This document shows positions 31,946-39,903 of a DNA stretch of 62,138 nt, one piece after another (within the stretch, counting starts at the first letter, position 1; every line of letters starts with the position of its first letter). The notes beneath the pieces are model-generated. The model was not told where the DNA came from. It did no database searches and was given only the letters and a program-made list of their open reading frames with translations. A program made the position numbers and the translations under genes. Source of the DNA: a virus; the IMG/VR virus record IMGVR_UViG_3300034418_010262, positions 1 through 62,138 of that record, one strand, 5' to 3'.

Positions 31946-32371
31946 CTAAAGTGAAAAATTTAGTGTTTTTATGCATTTTAATGCAAGTTTTTCTTCCATT
32001 CTGAATGCTTGTAACTCCCAAGGTGCCTTAGAGTAAGGCGTTTTGCTGTGATCTTTGGTTTTCCACTTAGTTTTACCATTAACATCACGTAATTCTTTCT
32101 TAGCATACTGCTTTACGTGAATCATCTCATGAACGATAGTGGATACTAGATCGTAAAATGACAAACCTTTTTTGATTGTAAGCGTAAACTCACGACCTTT
32201 GAAGTCTTCATTCATACAATACCCATAAGCCTCGATTTTTCCATCGAATTCTAAGGATATGTCAAGTGTACGAATACGAGGCATCATTTCTTTGATGCAC
32301 CAGTCAACAACAAGGGCGGCAAGCTCGCGTTCTTTAGCTTTACCGCCCCTAAAGTATACTTCGTTTGCCAT
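31946..32371 (-). CDS. SprT-like zinc metalloprotease domain protein (copy 1)
   Basis: 141 residues from ATG 32371 (AGGA seven bases upstream). VSTIVHEMIHVKQYAKKELRD holds HExxH, and PWELQAFRMEEKLA further on may give the third ligand. The short size and HEMIHVKQ signature match SprT-like phage peptidases. A second copy is at 44.9 kb. Could cleave host or protein-DNA crosslinks; inference from the SprT family. Confidence 0.78.
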   Translation of the reverse strand: MANEVYFRGGKAKERELAALVVDWCIKEMMPRIRTLDISLEFDGKIEAYGYCMNEDFKGREFTLTIKKGLSFYDLVSTIVHEMIHVKQYAKKELRDVNGKTKWKTKDHSKTPYSKAPWELQAFRMEEKLALKCIKTLNFSL

Positions 32372-32398
32372 ATGCATTTCCTTTCATTTGATATATCT

Positions 32399-32428
32399 AT
32401 TATACCACATTCAAGGAGGAAATGTCAA
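32399..32428 (-). promoter_or_regulatory. sigma70-type early promoter
   Basis: TTGACA (32428-32423), 18 bp, TATAAT (32404-32399). Confidence 0.82.
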
Positions 32429-32454
32429 CTGTTTTTGTAAAATAAATTCCTTTT

Positions 32455-32469
32455 GAAATCAATGGCTTA
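32455..32469 (-). repeat. partial copy of the dispersed pre-promoter element
   Basis: 15-bp match to the TAAGCCATTGATTTC part of the element at 15551-15567 and 59864-59880, again upstream of an early promoter. Confidence 0.65.
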
Positions 32470-32473
32470 GAAA

Positions 32474-32956
32474 TTATTTTTTCTCATTTGCCTCTTCAAT
32501 GACCATTTTTTCGTATTCTTCACGATCTACGATGCCTTCTCTAAGAAGCTTTTCACGGTTTGCTAGGTGTTTCATAGCAATTTCTTCTTTAGATCCGCCA
32601 AAGTAAGCCACACAATGGCCTTCTTCGATCATAATGTCAGTCACCAAACGACCATCCGCTGCACGGAAATCACCAAGGATACGACCAAACTTACCCTTCA
32701 TATCTTCGCCTGATTTATCTTCTGTGGTAATGAGTTTTGCGTCTTTTTCTAGCAGAGAATAGAGTCTATCCTTTGCTGCAAGACCAAAGAGTTTTTCTAC
32801 TCTGTCTGAAGTTCTACTTTCGGGCGTATCAATACCCATGATTCGAACTCTTTCGTCTTTAAGGCAGATACCGAAACCTAGATCAATGTCTACATCTACA
32901 GTATCACCATCAACTACTTTAATGACGTGAACGTCGTATTCATTTTGCGTTGCCAT
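32474..32956 (-). CDS. thermonuclease-like (SNase domain) protein
   Basis: 160 residues from ATG 32956 (GGAGG upstream). VIKVVDGDTVDVDIDLGFGI, ERVRIMGIDTPESRTSD and GKFGRILGDF are the SNase core; catalytic Arg/Asp/Glu-type residues are present in VVDGDT, RIMGIDTPE and the GR segment. Calcium-dependent DNA/RNA hydrolysis is the family activity. No signal peptide is visible, so it may act in the cytoplasm on host nucleic acid. A late box precedes it. Confidence 0.88.
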   Translation of the reverse strand: MATQNEYDVHVIKVVDGDTVDVDIDLGFGICLKDERVRIMGIDTPESRTSDRVEKLFGLAAKDRLYSLLEKDAKLITTEDKSGEDMKGKFGRILGDFRAADGRLVTDIMIEEGHCVAYFGGSKEEIAMKHLANREKLLREGIVDREEYEKMVIEEANEKK

Positions 32957-33007
32957 GTGTTCCTCCACCTGAGCGTTATTGTTATCATGGTAAAGAAATC
33001 ACAATAA

Positions 33008-33015
33008 TATTTATA
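33008..33015 (-). promoter_or_regulatory. T4-type late promoter before the SNase gene
   Basis: TATAAATA on the minus strand, about 50 bases before the SNase ATG and overlapping the 3' end of the radical SAM gene. Confidence 0.6.
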
Positions 33016-34201
33016 GTTCTTTTAGTTGTGGATGCAGTTCATATATGTTTATGTTTCTTTTTAAATTCATAAACGAAGCAAACATGTGCATTCGACTGCG
33101 CCAATTGTTATAATCTTCTATGGTCGGTATGATCGGATCGTTACTCATAAATTCTTCATTTTTAATAAACATGTGCCTATGCAAATTATCTGGCCATTTC
33201 TTATAGTTATTTCGCCAATCTTCTAGTTCTTTAAAAGTTAGAATTCTTTGAGGTGCAGCGTATTTTGGTTCGTGAACCCATCCCATCTGTGTAAAGCTTA
33301 CTTGAGTGTCGTTTACTCTTTGATTCCAGTAATCAAGCACTTCATTGTAGTTCCACATATTAAAAATGTTTAAGCGATGATTGATATTAATCCATCCAGT
33401 AATTCCAGATGATTTCCATCTTTCAATATTTTCTATTGTTTGCTCAAAAGGAGTGGATCTTACCCATTCGTATGTTTTACCAATACCATCCATTGAAACG
33501 GATATCTTTACTGGATTTGAAGCTTTAGATAGTAAGTCAATATATCGCTGTGGAACCTTTGACATGTTTGTTGTCATATCAATCAAGCACTTATCATTTA
33601 CTTTTACGAGTTCTTCTAAGATGTAATAGTTGTTATTGTCAGCGAAAGGCTCACCGCCTTTTACAACGATCTGTTCTAAGTTAGGAAGTATAGGTAAGAT
33701 CTTTTCAATGTCTGAATCCGACATTCTGTATAATGAAGCACCAAAGTCATTGAAGCCCGGTTCACCGGGATTCTTCCAGGATTCTAAGTCAAGTGACATT
33801 TCAGTTGCTTCCTGCTCTAACCCAATCCATTTAGAACTATAATAACTTGAACATGTCACGCAGGTTTGATTGCATAGATTTGAAGTTGTAAATTCTAGAA
33901 AGCGTATCGTCTTATCTGTTGGAATACTCGCTCTACGAGATTCACCTTTTACATTTGCGTGAAACCATGAATTCTTCATGCCAAGTTTAGCGTTGTTTAA
34001 ACAGTATCCACAAACTTTACTTACCAAAGGCTCTTTATCTTGACGCAGAGATTCTAAATCTGAATGGTTGTCCCATAATTCAGCAATATTATCTACATTA
34101 CTAATATGATTAAAAGACCAAGTTCTTTCTGCTGCACAGCATATAGAAAGATTACCGTCTGGTTGAATTGTTAGTGAATTGTGAGGAGCAGTACAATACA
34201 T
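33011..34201 (-). CDS. radical SAM protein with N-terminal twitch-like Cys domain (4 of 4)
   Basis: 396 residues. MYCTAPHNSLTIQPDGNLSICC and CGYC form the N-terminal auxiliary-type motif, TTSNLCNQTCVTCSSYYSSKW the radical SAM Cys triad, and QIVVKGGEPFADN the GGEP motif. It resembles copy 3 closely despite lying 5 kb away, so the family has expanded within this genome. Divergent from the exported-protein operon. Confidence 0.88.
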   Translation of the reverse strand: MYCTAPHNSLTIQPDGNLSICCAAERTWSFNHISNVDNIAELWDNHSDLESLRQDKEPLVSKVCGYCLNNAKLGMKNSWFHANVKGESRRASIPTDKTIRFLEFTTSNLCNQTCVTCSSYYSSKWIGLEQEATEMSLDLESWKNPGEPGFNDFGASLYRMSDSDIEKILPILPNLEQIVVKGGEPFADNNNYYILEELVKVNDKCLIDMTTNMSKVPQRYIDLLSKASNPVKISVSMDGIGKTYEWVRSTPFEQTIENIERWKSSGITGWININHRLNIFNMWNYNEVLDYWNQRVNDTQVSFTQMGWVHEPKYAAPQRILTFKELEDWRNNYKKWPDNLHRHMFIKNEEFMSNDPIIPTIEDYNNWRSRMHMFASFMNLKRNINIYELHPQLKEL

Positions 34202-34230
34202 AGTAACCTTTTATTACCCTTGTTACATCT

Positions 34231-34290
34231 TGTCAAAAATTTGACACTTTTCAACATATGTCAAAATATGTTACATGTCAATTCTATATT
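34231..34290. promoter_or_regulatory. cluster of TTGACA/TGTCAA repeats between divergent genes
   Basis: TGTCAAA and TTTGACA (34231-34246) form an inverted repeat with a 2-base spacer, and two further TGTCAA copies follow within 50 bases. No good -10 box accompanies them, so an operator is as likely as a promoter. Confidence 0.35.
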
Positions 34291-34306
34291 TATGGGGTTT
34301 AGTTTG

Positions 34307-34314
34307 TATAAATA
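34307..34314 (+). promoter_or_regulatory. T4-type late promoter of the exported-protein operon
   Basis: TATAAATA about 48 bases before the ATG at 34362. Confidence 0.75.
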
Positions 34315-34361
34315 ACAGGGAATAGAGATTGACTTCACATAATGAATTCTTGGAGGATACA

Positions 34362-34925
34362 ATGAGAATTTTACTATTACTTTGCGTGTTATTTCTTGGG
34401 TCTGCTGCAGCGGCTCAGGAAGCGCCTGAATGTCCGGAAGGCTACGTTTGTACTCAATCGGGCACAGACAGTACTATTAGGTCTGAAGGCAATATGACGA
34501 CTACGATCGTTCAACCGCCGCCGTCTGCAGTTTCACCACAATTTAGCGCCGGCAATAATAACGATCTATGTACGATCGGCGTAGCTGCTGCGGTGCAAAC
34601 TCAGATTCTGGGTATTTCTGGTGGCGGAACATTTACTGAAGAAAACTGTAAGCGATTGAAGAACGCTAAAGTATTGTATGATATGGGAATGAAAGTTGCG
34701 GCTGTATCTGTAATGTGTCAAGATGAGAATGTTTTTGACGCGATGATGCAAGCTGGAACGCCTTGCCCTTATGACGGACAAATCGGCGATGCTGCAAAGC
34801 TTGGCTGGGAAACGCACAAAGAAAAAATAAGAGAGGAAACAGGTGGCGGAAATCTTAAAGAAAATGCTAAGAACGCAGCTCCTTTTGCTGGCCTTGGTAT
34901 TTTGGCCTTCTTACTCTTCCTCTGA
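34362..34925 (+). CDS. exported protein with C-terminal membrane anchor (late operon gene 1)
   Basis: 187 residues from ATG 34362 (GGAGGATACA). Signal peptide MRILLLLCVLFLGSAAAAQ; four Cys in the mature part probably pair. LCTIGVAAAVQTQILGISGG and ENCKRLKNAKVLYDMGMKVAA form a hydrophobic-plus-helical core, and FAGLGILAFLLFL anchors the end. I recall similar proteins in marine myophages without a known role. First of five consecutive exported proteins. Confidence 0.75.
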   Translation: MRILLLLCVLFLGSAAAAQEAPECPEGYVCTQSGTDSTIRSEGNMTTTIVQPPPSAVSPQFSAGNNNDLCTIGVAAAVQTQILGISGGGTFTEENCKRLKNAKVLYDMGMKVAAVSVMCQDENVFDAMMQAGTPCPYDGQIGDAAKLGWETHKEKIREETGGGNLKENAKNAAPFAGLGILAFLLFL

Positions 34926-35772
34926 GAGTATTAAGCCTTACTATGGAGCTACTCCGAACGCTGCTGCAAACGGACTTTCTTGGTCTATGGGCAATGTATT
35001 GCCGACTCCTCCGGGATTAGATATTCAGAACGTGTTGTATAGTTATACCATCATTAAAGAAGATGGCGAAGCTGTTACAGTATACGTTCAAAACAAATTA
35101 GCTGGCTCAGATAATGAGTACATTTTTAGAGATCGCGAAGACTGGTCTCCTACATCGCCATCAGGACAAGAAGTGCGTAAAGTAATTCCTGTTGGCAACT
35201 TACATAGAGATCTATGGGGTGATGGGGAGATAGATGTACAAGGAAACGGATCTGTGGAAAATCCTAGTGTGATTTATACATATCGTGTAGATCCATGTTA
35301 TAATCCGCAGTTCGATCCTAACTGCCCCGGTTATGAGGTTCCATACGTAGAGCCTCCAGAAATTGATTACGAAATTTACGACGCAGTTGCAGAAGGCGAC
35401 GCTCAACGTGATCAATACCGTTATGAAGATGATGATGAACTGCAAGAAGAGGAAGATGAAGAGAAAAGACTGGCAGAACTTGAAGACGAAGAACGTGAGA
35501 GGAACGACCGTTTAGAAAAGGCAATGTTTGAAGCTGGCCGTGCCGAGCTTTTTGCATTGGCTTTTGCGAGAGGTCAAATGAAAGACTCAATTAATCTTAA
35601 CATGAACTCTTATTATGATGCAAACATTCCAGGTGGTACTTATAATGACTCGCTTGTTTTATTAGATACCAAACTTCCTGAAAACCAAAGTGGTTTACGC
35701 AATGGACTTGCACAACAATTACTACACCAACAAATGGTTGATATGCAATATAATTTAAGTACAGGACAATAA
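34843..35772 (+). CDS. exported acidic coiled-coil protein (late operon gene 2)
   Basis: 309 residues. GTG start at 34843 has GAGGA five bases upstream and lies inside gene 1. Signal peptide centred on LRTQLLLLALVFWPSYSSSES. A beta-rich domain follows to about residue 165 with one C-x9-C pair, then a very acidic helix (DDDELQEEEDEEKRLAELED) and a Met/Gln-rich C-terminus. Periplasmic or outer-membrane localisation expected. Not recognised. Confidence 0.72.
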   Translation: MAEILKKMLRTQLLLLALVFWPSYSSSESIKPYYGATPNAAANGLSWSMGNVLPTPPGLDIQNVLYSYTIIKEDGEAVTVYVQNKLAGSDNEYIFRDREDWSPTSPSGQEVRKVIPVGNLHRDLWGDGEIDVQGNGSVENPSVIYTYRVDPCYNPQFDPNCPGYEVPYVEPPEIDYEIYDAVAEGDAQRDQYRYEDDDELQEEEDEEKRLAELEDEERERNDRLEKAMFEAGRAELFALAFARGQMKDSINLNMNSYYDANIPGGTYNDSLVLLDTKLPENQSGLRNGLAQQLLHQQMVDMQYNLSTGQ

Positions 35773-35783
35773 GGAGGACTTCA

Positions 35784-36293
35784 ATGTTCAAATCAACTTT
35801 CATAGGTGCCACTATCGCTCTTATCGCTTCATGCGGAGTTGCGGTTGCTGCTGACACTCCTATAAACGGCTCAGTACAGTCGCGATGTATTATTCAAACA
35901 GATACATCAGGTACTTATGCTAACCCCAATGCTTACACACTTACAACATCGTCAACTGATGGCGGCGAGAAAGCACGCATTCGTGTAGATATTTCTCTGG
36001 CAAATGCTTATTACGTTGAGATTACAGCGCCTACAGAATTCTCATCTTCACCTAACCTCCCTGATGTGGTAAGTTGGACTGGAGATACTACAGTAGATGC
36101 TGTTTCAGATGCTACCAATATGGGTGATTATGAAACAAATAAAGTAGAACTTGGAATGATGGACCGTTACGACATGACAGCGACTGGATCAACGTGGTTT
36201 GTAACCTCGTCGGTTGCTACTATGGGAGGCAATAAAGCATTTCCAGGCGGTAACTATACTGCTGTAGTGCAAGCGGAATGCATCGCTCAATAA
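35784..36293 (+). CDS. exported pilin-like beta-sandwich protein (late operon gene 3)
   Basis: 169 residues. Signal peptide ends near GVAVAADTP. The mature protein has one Cys near the start (SRCIIQ) and one near the end (QAECIAQ), beta-rich composition and a final GGNYTAVVQAEC strand, like spore-coat-U/fimbrial subunits. The resemblance is in pattern, not in a diagnostic motif. AAGGAGG site. Confidence 0.6.
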   Translation: MFKSTFIGATIALIASCGVAVAADTPINGSVQSRCIIQTDTSGTYANPNAYTLTTSSTDGGEKARIRVDISLANAYYVEITAPTEFSSSPNLPDVVSWTGDTTVDAVSDATNMGDYETNKVELGMMDRYDMTATGSTWFVTSSVATMGGNKAFPGGNYTAVVQAECIAQ

Positions 36294-36308
36294 AAAGGTT
36301 TATACATC

Positions 36309-36698
36309 ATGAAGTATTTGTTTATGCTGGTTTTTCTCGTATTTACGAGTAAAGCTTATGCACATGAGATGGTACCTACCTATCCTGTGTTAAAGCAATC
36401 TTACATGGATGGGCTATTTGTAACCACTATGACAATGTTTAATAAACGGCCGGAAGTAGATTACTACGAGATTGGTGTTTATGACGACAATTGGGAGCCC
36501 ATCCGTTTTGTTTCCAATTATAAGATTTGGAAAATTCCGTATTTAAGTACGGTTTCTTTTGATATCTATATACGCGGGGATGATAAATATAAGGTTAGAT
36601 ATATATGCTCAAAGTCTAAACTACGTAAGAGCAACATGACAAGGGCCGCCGTTTCATCTAGAATTTGTTCAAAAGTGAAAAGGCCGGATGAAGAGTGA
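36309..36698 (+). CDS. exported Ig-like protein, possibly chaperone-like (late operon gene 4)
   Basis: 129 residues. Signal peptide MKYLFMLVFLVFTSKAYA. The mature part, with MFNKRPEVDYYEIGVYDDNW and IPYLSTVSFDIYIRGDDKYK, has the strand spacing of PapD-like domains. C-terminus is Lys/Arg-rich. Sits directly after the pilin-like gene, the order chaperone-subunit systems use, but the link is inference. Confidence 0.55.
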   Translation: MKYLFMLVFLVFTSKAYAHEMVPTYPVLKQSYMDGLFVTTMTMFNKRPEVDYYEIGVYDDNWEPIRFVSNYKIWKIPYLSTVSFDIYIRGDDKYKVRYICSKSKLRKSNMTRAAVSSRICSKVKRPDEE

Positions 36699-37120
36699 TG
36701 AAAAGATATATAATATTAGCAGCTTTGCTTTTTAGCTCGCCAGTACTGGCAGATAATATTGGCCTACAGTTACCCAATATGGGGCAGGCTTATGGTCAAG
36801 ATAGCATTCGCTCAGGTGAAATTGATTGTAAGAATTCAATCGGTGGTTCAACAAATCTTGAGTTTGGAGTAACCGGTATAATTGATAATTATAATAGCCC
36901 GTTTAGTGGTGGTAATGATATGGATACGAGTCGAGATATAGGTGTTTATGCTCGTATTATTATTCCACTCGACGGACCTAAAGAAAGAATTAATTGTAAC
37001 GATTTGTATGAACTTGAATTGAGAAAGAAGAGACTTGAGGTCTTAAAGCTACAACAAGAACTTGAGCAACTTCGTCGTTTGAATGAGAATAGTGAGGGAG
37101 AAATCTCATTTGAAAACTAA
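36698..37120 (+). CDS. exported protein with C-terminal coiled coil (late operon gene 5)
   Basis: 140 residues; ATG overlaps the previous TGA. Signal peptide MKRYIILAALLFSSPVLA. A Gly-rich beta segment (LQLPNMGQAYGQDSIRSGEI) has two Cys, then VYARIIIPLDGPKERINC and a C-terminal heptad helix LRKKRLEVLKLQQELEQLRR. Similar proteins exist in marine myophages as I recall; function unknown. Confidence 0.7.
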   Translation: MKRYIILAALLFSSPVLADNIGLQLPNMGQAYGQDSIRSGEIDCKNSIGGSTNLEFGVTGIIDNYNSPFSGGNDMDTSRDIGVYARIIIPLDGPKERINCNDLYELELRKKRLEVLKLQQELEQLRRLNENSEGEISFEN

Positions 37121-37132
37121 ATAGGAGTTTCT

Positions 37133-37774
37133 ATGGCCGATAAAGACCTAGGGGATGGCCTTGAACAACTTGACGAAGAAGTAGAAAAGTTAAAGAATAC
37201 CAAGTTTAAGTTATTTGGTATTTCTATGACACCAACTACTATTGGTGCAGCTTTTGCCTTGCTTGGGGCAATTGGCGGATCCTTATATGGATCCTTTGAA
37301 GTCTATAAAGACTATATGGACATGAAAGAAATTGTTCAAAATATTGATGTTGATTCAATAACAACACGCAATAATGAAATTGAAGTATCGGTCGAGAATG
37401 CAAAGACTGAACTGATAATTCAAATAGCTTCCATCCAAAAACAAATAGACGACTTAGAAAAACGCACACGAGAAAATAAAGTTGATACGAGAGATCAAAT
37501 CAACACTATGGATTCGCAAGTTCGCCGTGTCGAAAAGCTCGTGCGTGATACTGAATCAGACGTAAGACAAATAATTCAAAATGCTGAGGAGCGTTTTGAT
37601 AATAAAAGGGATGCGCTACAGAATCAGTATGATACAAAAGCTTCTCAATTAAGAGAATCTAGTGACACTCGGATCACTGATTTAGAAAACAAAGTTGAAC
37701 GAGACATGCGTAATCTAGAAACAGAACTCACGAATAAACTACAAAAGGCCTTAGACAATCCACTAGCAAACTAG
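37133..37774 (+). CDS. membrane-anchored long coiled-coil protein
   Basis: 213 residues. One membrane segment (about 33-53, MTPTTIGAAFALLGAIGGSLY) separates a short acidic N-terminus from a long coiled coil (about 80-205). A type II anchor with a periplasmic rod suits a spanin-like or inner-membrane scaffold, but there is no lipoprotein partner beside it. TAGGAG site. Confidence 0.65.
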   Translation: MADKDLGDGLEQLDEEVEKLKNTKFKLFGISMTPTTIGAAFALLGAIGGSLYGSFEVYKDYMDMKEIVQNIDVDSITTRNNEIEVSVENAKTELIIQIASIQKQIDDLEKRTRENKVDTRDQINTMDSQVRRVEKLVRDTESDVRQIIQNAEERFDNKRDALQNQYDTKASQLRESSDTRITDLENKVERDMRNLETELTNKLQKALDNPLAN

Positions 37775-37783
37775 GAGTGAGAC

Positions 37784-37951
37784 ATGATCGGACCAAAACG
37801 TACTTGTAAAAATTGCGGACATAGGTGTCACTGTTATCAACCGGATTGCGATGATTGTCATAACGACGTTTGCATTAAATGCGATTGCAAAACACCAGAC
37901 GAAAAACAAACAAATACGGATGCACGATCATGGGATGGCTATTTAAAGTAG
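37784..37951 (+). CDS. Cys-rich 55-residue metal-binding miniprotein
   Basis: Nine Cys and three His in the first 36 residues in the order C-x2-C-x3-C-x-C-x4-C-x2-C-x4-C-x2-C-x-C, then a hydrophilic tail. The pattern suggests clustered zinc or other soft metal binding like metallothioneins or a compact zinc finger. AGGAGTGAGAC precedes the ATG. Its 3' end overlaps the next gene by 22 bases. Confidence 0.7.
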   Translation: MIGPKRTCKNCGHRCHCYQPDCDDCHNDVCIKCDCKTPDEKQTNTDARSWDGYLK

Positions 37952-38181
37952 AGAAAGAAGACGATGATGCAGAACTTGCCAAACGGTTGGAATTTGATTT
38001 TAAAATTCGAGACATCCGCAGAAGAATTGAAAAGCTCAGGGAGAATTTTCATACCCCACGACGAGTACGAGTGGAAGAGCCACCTGAAGTGGATGAACAG
38101 GCACAAAACACCAGACAACAACGCGACAAAGATAATGAAATTAATGAGATCAAGGCAAAACTCTTAGGGAGGAAAAAATGA
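37930..38181 (+). CDS. small charged helical protein
   Basis: 83 residues from ATG 37930 inside the Cys-rich gene, MGWLFKVEKEDDDAELAKRL; strongly charged, helical throughout, ending IKAKLLGRKK. The ATG of the lipase gene overlaps its stop (ATGA). Not recognised. Confidence 0.6.
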   Translation: MGWLFKVEKEDDDAELAKRLEFDFKIRDIRRRIEKLRENFHTPRRVRVEEPPEVDEQAQNTRQQRDKDNEINEIKAKLLGRKK

Positions 38182-38888
38182 TTTGTAACAAAATGGCTAG
38201 GCTAGCTGAATTGGCTTACTTAGATGGTAAAGAAGCTAAGAACAAAATGAAAGCTCTCGGTTACACCGGACACAAGTTCTTTGAGAACGATGGAGCTCAG
38301 TGTCACGCGGTATGGAATAAAGAAGAATATGTTCTTGCATTTCGTGGTACAGAACCAACCGAGATCTCAGATGTCCTTGCAGATCTAAATGCTATTCCAC
38401 GTGGAGCAATGACACATGGTTTAGTTCATTCGGGTTTTAGAGGTGAATGTGATAAAATATGGGATGAGATTGTAGCACATCACGGTAAAGGCCATAAAGA
38501 GAAAAAGCTTTGGATCACAGGGCACTCTCTTGGCGCTGCTATGGCTACTATTGCAACTTCAAGATTCGAAGAAACTCAGAAGGTTGAGCAACTTACAACG
38601 TTTGGCTCACCTAGAGTTGGTACTCGTAGTTTTGTGAAACATATTGAAACAAAGCATATGCGGTTTGTTAACAATAACGACATCGTTACAAAGGTTCCAC
38701 TTATGCTGATGGGTTACAAACACCACGGCGAATTAAAGTATATTAATTTTTATGGTAATGTCCGCAAAATGACTCCTTGGCAGATGCTCAAGGATCGTTG
38801 GCGCGGTTGGAAATCAGGTTTACTAGATGGTGCAAAGGATCATGGTATGGATAACTATGTTCGTTGCACTGATAAATTGGAGTACTAA
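38178..38888 (+). CDS. class 3 lipase-like serine hydrolase
   Basis: 236 residues. AFRGTEPTEISDVLADL is the oxyanion/lid region, LWITGHSLGAAMATIA the nucleophile elbow GxSxG, FVNNNDIVTKVP the acid, and DGAKDHGMDNYV the catalytic His, all in the order of the family. No signal peptide, so it would act on the inner leaflet of host membrane unless released by lysis. GGGAGGAAAAA site. Lies in the late operon of exported and membrane proteins. Confidence 0.88.
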   Translation: MICNKMARLAELAYLDGKEAKNKMKALGYTGHKFFENDGAQCHAVWNKEEYVLAFRGTEPTEISDVLADLNAIPRGAMTHGLVHSGFRGECDKIWDEIVAHHGKGHKEKKLWITGHSLGAAMATIATSRFEETQKVEQLTTFGSPRVGTRSFVKHIETKHMRFVNNNDIVTKVPLMLMGYKHHGELKYINFYGNVRKMTPWQMLKDRWRGWKSGLLDGAKDHGMDNYVRCTDKLEY

Positions 38889-38891
38889 ACT

Positions 38892-39203
38892 ATGTGGGAA
38901 ATGATAACAAGAATGTTCGGCGATACGCTATGGATTTATACGGCTATCGCTGGCTCTTTGGTTGGTGCAGCATTTTTAGCATGGTTTCGTAATACACACG
39001 CAGCACTTTATTTGATGGGAAAATTTGATGGTTTCTTAGATTATTTGGTCGATAGATTTGGTTGGGATTGGCTGCAAGATGATCCCGAAGCATGGCGTAA
39101 ACGTTATCCAAAGGTCACGAAAAAAATCGACGATTTAGAGCTTCGTATAAAAAATTTAGAAGCTCAAGCTAAAACTAAAGTCATTAGACAAAAGGAGAAA
39201 TAG
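38892..39203 (+). CDS. membrane protein with coiled-coil tail
   Basis: 103 residues. One membrane segment (about 13-31, TLWIYTAIAGSLVGAAFLAW), an amphipathic Trp-rich stretch, and a C-terminal helix LELRIKNLEAQAK. Starts three bases after the lipase stop. Unknown role. Confidence 0.65.
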   Translation: MWEMITRMFGDTLWIYTAIAGSLVGAAFLAWFRNTHAALYLMGKFDGFLDYLVDRFGWDWLQDDPEAWRKRYPKVTKKIDDLELRIKNLEAQAKTKVIRQKEK

Positions 39204-39204
39204 G

Positions 39205-39270
39205 ATGTCTTGTAACAGTCCTAATTGCAAATGTGGTCCTACGTGTGACTGTAAGGATTGCAATTGCTAA
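39205..39270 (+). CDS. 21-residue Cys-rich (metallothionein-like) peptide
   Basis: Seven Cys in 21 residues arranged C-x4-C-x-C-x3-C-x-C-x2-C-x-C, after AAAGGAGAAATAGG. The only other residues are small or polar. Short metallothioneins have this C-x-C-rich composition. Too short for most gene finders. The next gene starts inside its last codons. Confidence 0.6.
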   Translation: MSCNSPNCKCGPTCDCKDCNC

Positions 39271-39470
39271 ACGTCTACTTAGAATTTATCGTAGATCAAA
39301 CTTTACACAATATTTCAACATACGACAAAGCTTTAGGGACTAATCTTGCTAGAGATTATAAAAGATTTGTATGGTGGAATATGAGAGAACTTCAGAAACC
39401 TGTGCTGAATTCTCTATTCGAAAACGGTAGAGTGTGGCGTCTATTAATGGACAAACACTTATCCCTATAG
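39264..39470 (+). CDS. small helical protein, unknown function
   Basis: 68 residues from TTG 39264, with AAGGA six bases upstream inside the Cys-rich peptide; TTG 39258 is possible. LEFIVDQTLHNISTYDKAL then RDYKRFVWWNMRELQKPVLN: amphipathic helices with a Trp pair. Not recognised. Confidence 0.55.
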   Translation: MLNVYLEFIVDQTLHNISTYDKALGTNLARDYKRFVWWNMRELQKPVLNSLFENGRVWRLLMDKHLSL

Positions 39471-39485
39471 TAAAAGGAGACTAAT

Positions 39486-39638
39486 ATGAACTGGTTAATG
39501 TCAAGACTAAAAGAGCGTACTTCATGGGATGGAGCAGCTCTTATCGGTGTTGGCCTAGTAGGCTTGCTTATGCCACTAGACCTCGTATCTTACGCGGCGA
39601 TCGCGTGGGGTGTTATCACGCTACTAAAGTCTGAGTAG
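39486..39638 (+). CDS. 50-residue two-segment membrane protein
   Basis: AAAGGAGACTAAT precedes ATG. MNWLMSRLKERTSWDGAALI starts it, followed by two short hydrophobic segments (about 15-30 and 34-47). Size and layout are those of tiny phage membrane proteins; a holin is conceivable. Overlaps the convergent gene by 23 bases. Confidence 0.65.
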   Translation: MNWLMSRLKERTSWDGAALIGVGLVGLLMPLDLVSYAAIAWGVITLLKSE

Positions 39639-39903
39639 CATAGTACTTTTTATATAGCTCGGCGATCTTATCAAGCTCAGGATGATTGTGAATCCATTGA
39701 CCAGTGGAAGGATCAAATTCTTTCTTGAAAAAATCGTCGAGCTTTTTATTGCCGGTATCAAGTTGAGGATCTATAGCAAGACAAAGCTTATCGAACTCTC
39801 CATCAGAAATAACTGATTCGTTCTCTTTCTCATATGCATACGCGTATATACAGAGTTTAATACGATTACGTATTTCTTTCTCCGCTACAGATCCCCAGCT
39901 CAT
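39616..39903 (-). CDS. small helical protein, unknown function
   Basis: 95 residues from ATG 39903 (overlapping the previous TGA). RIKLCIYAYAYEKENESVISDGEFDKLCLAI resembles a D-x-EFD-x-L motif seen in small helical adaptor domains, and WIHNHPELDKIAELYKKYY ends it. Function not assigned. Confidence 0.55.
   Translation of the reverse strand: MSWGSVAEKEIRNRIKLCIYAYAYEKENESVISDGEFDKLCLAIDPQLDTGNKKLDDFFKKEFDPSTGQWIHNHPELDKIAELYKKYYATQTLVA

Noticed and set aside
34241-34280. Plus-strand sigma70 promoter for the exported operon
   Set aside because: TTGACA is present, but the bases 16-18 downstream (AAATAT) are a poor -10 box; the late box at 34307 fits better.
34843-37120. CsgG/CsgF curli-type pore genes in the exported operon
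   Set aside because: Curli-type genes are reported in some pelagiphages, but none of these proteins shows CsgG or CsgF sequence features that I can recognise.
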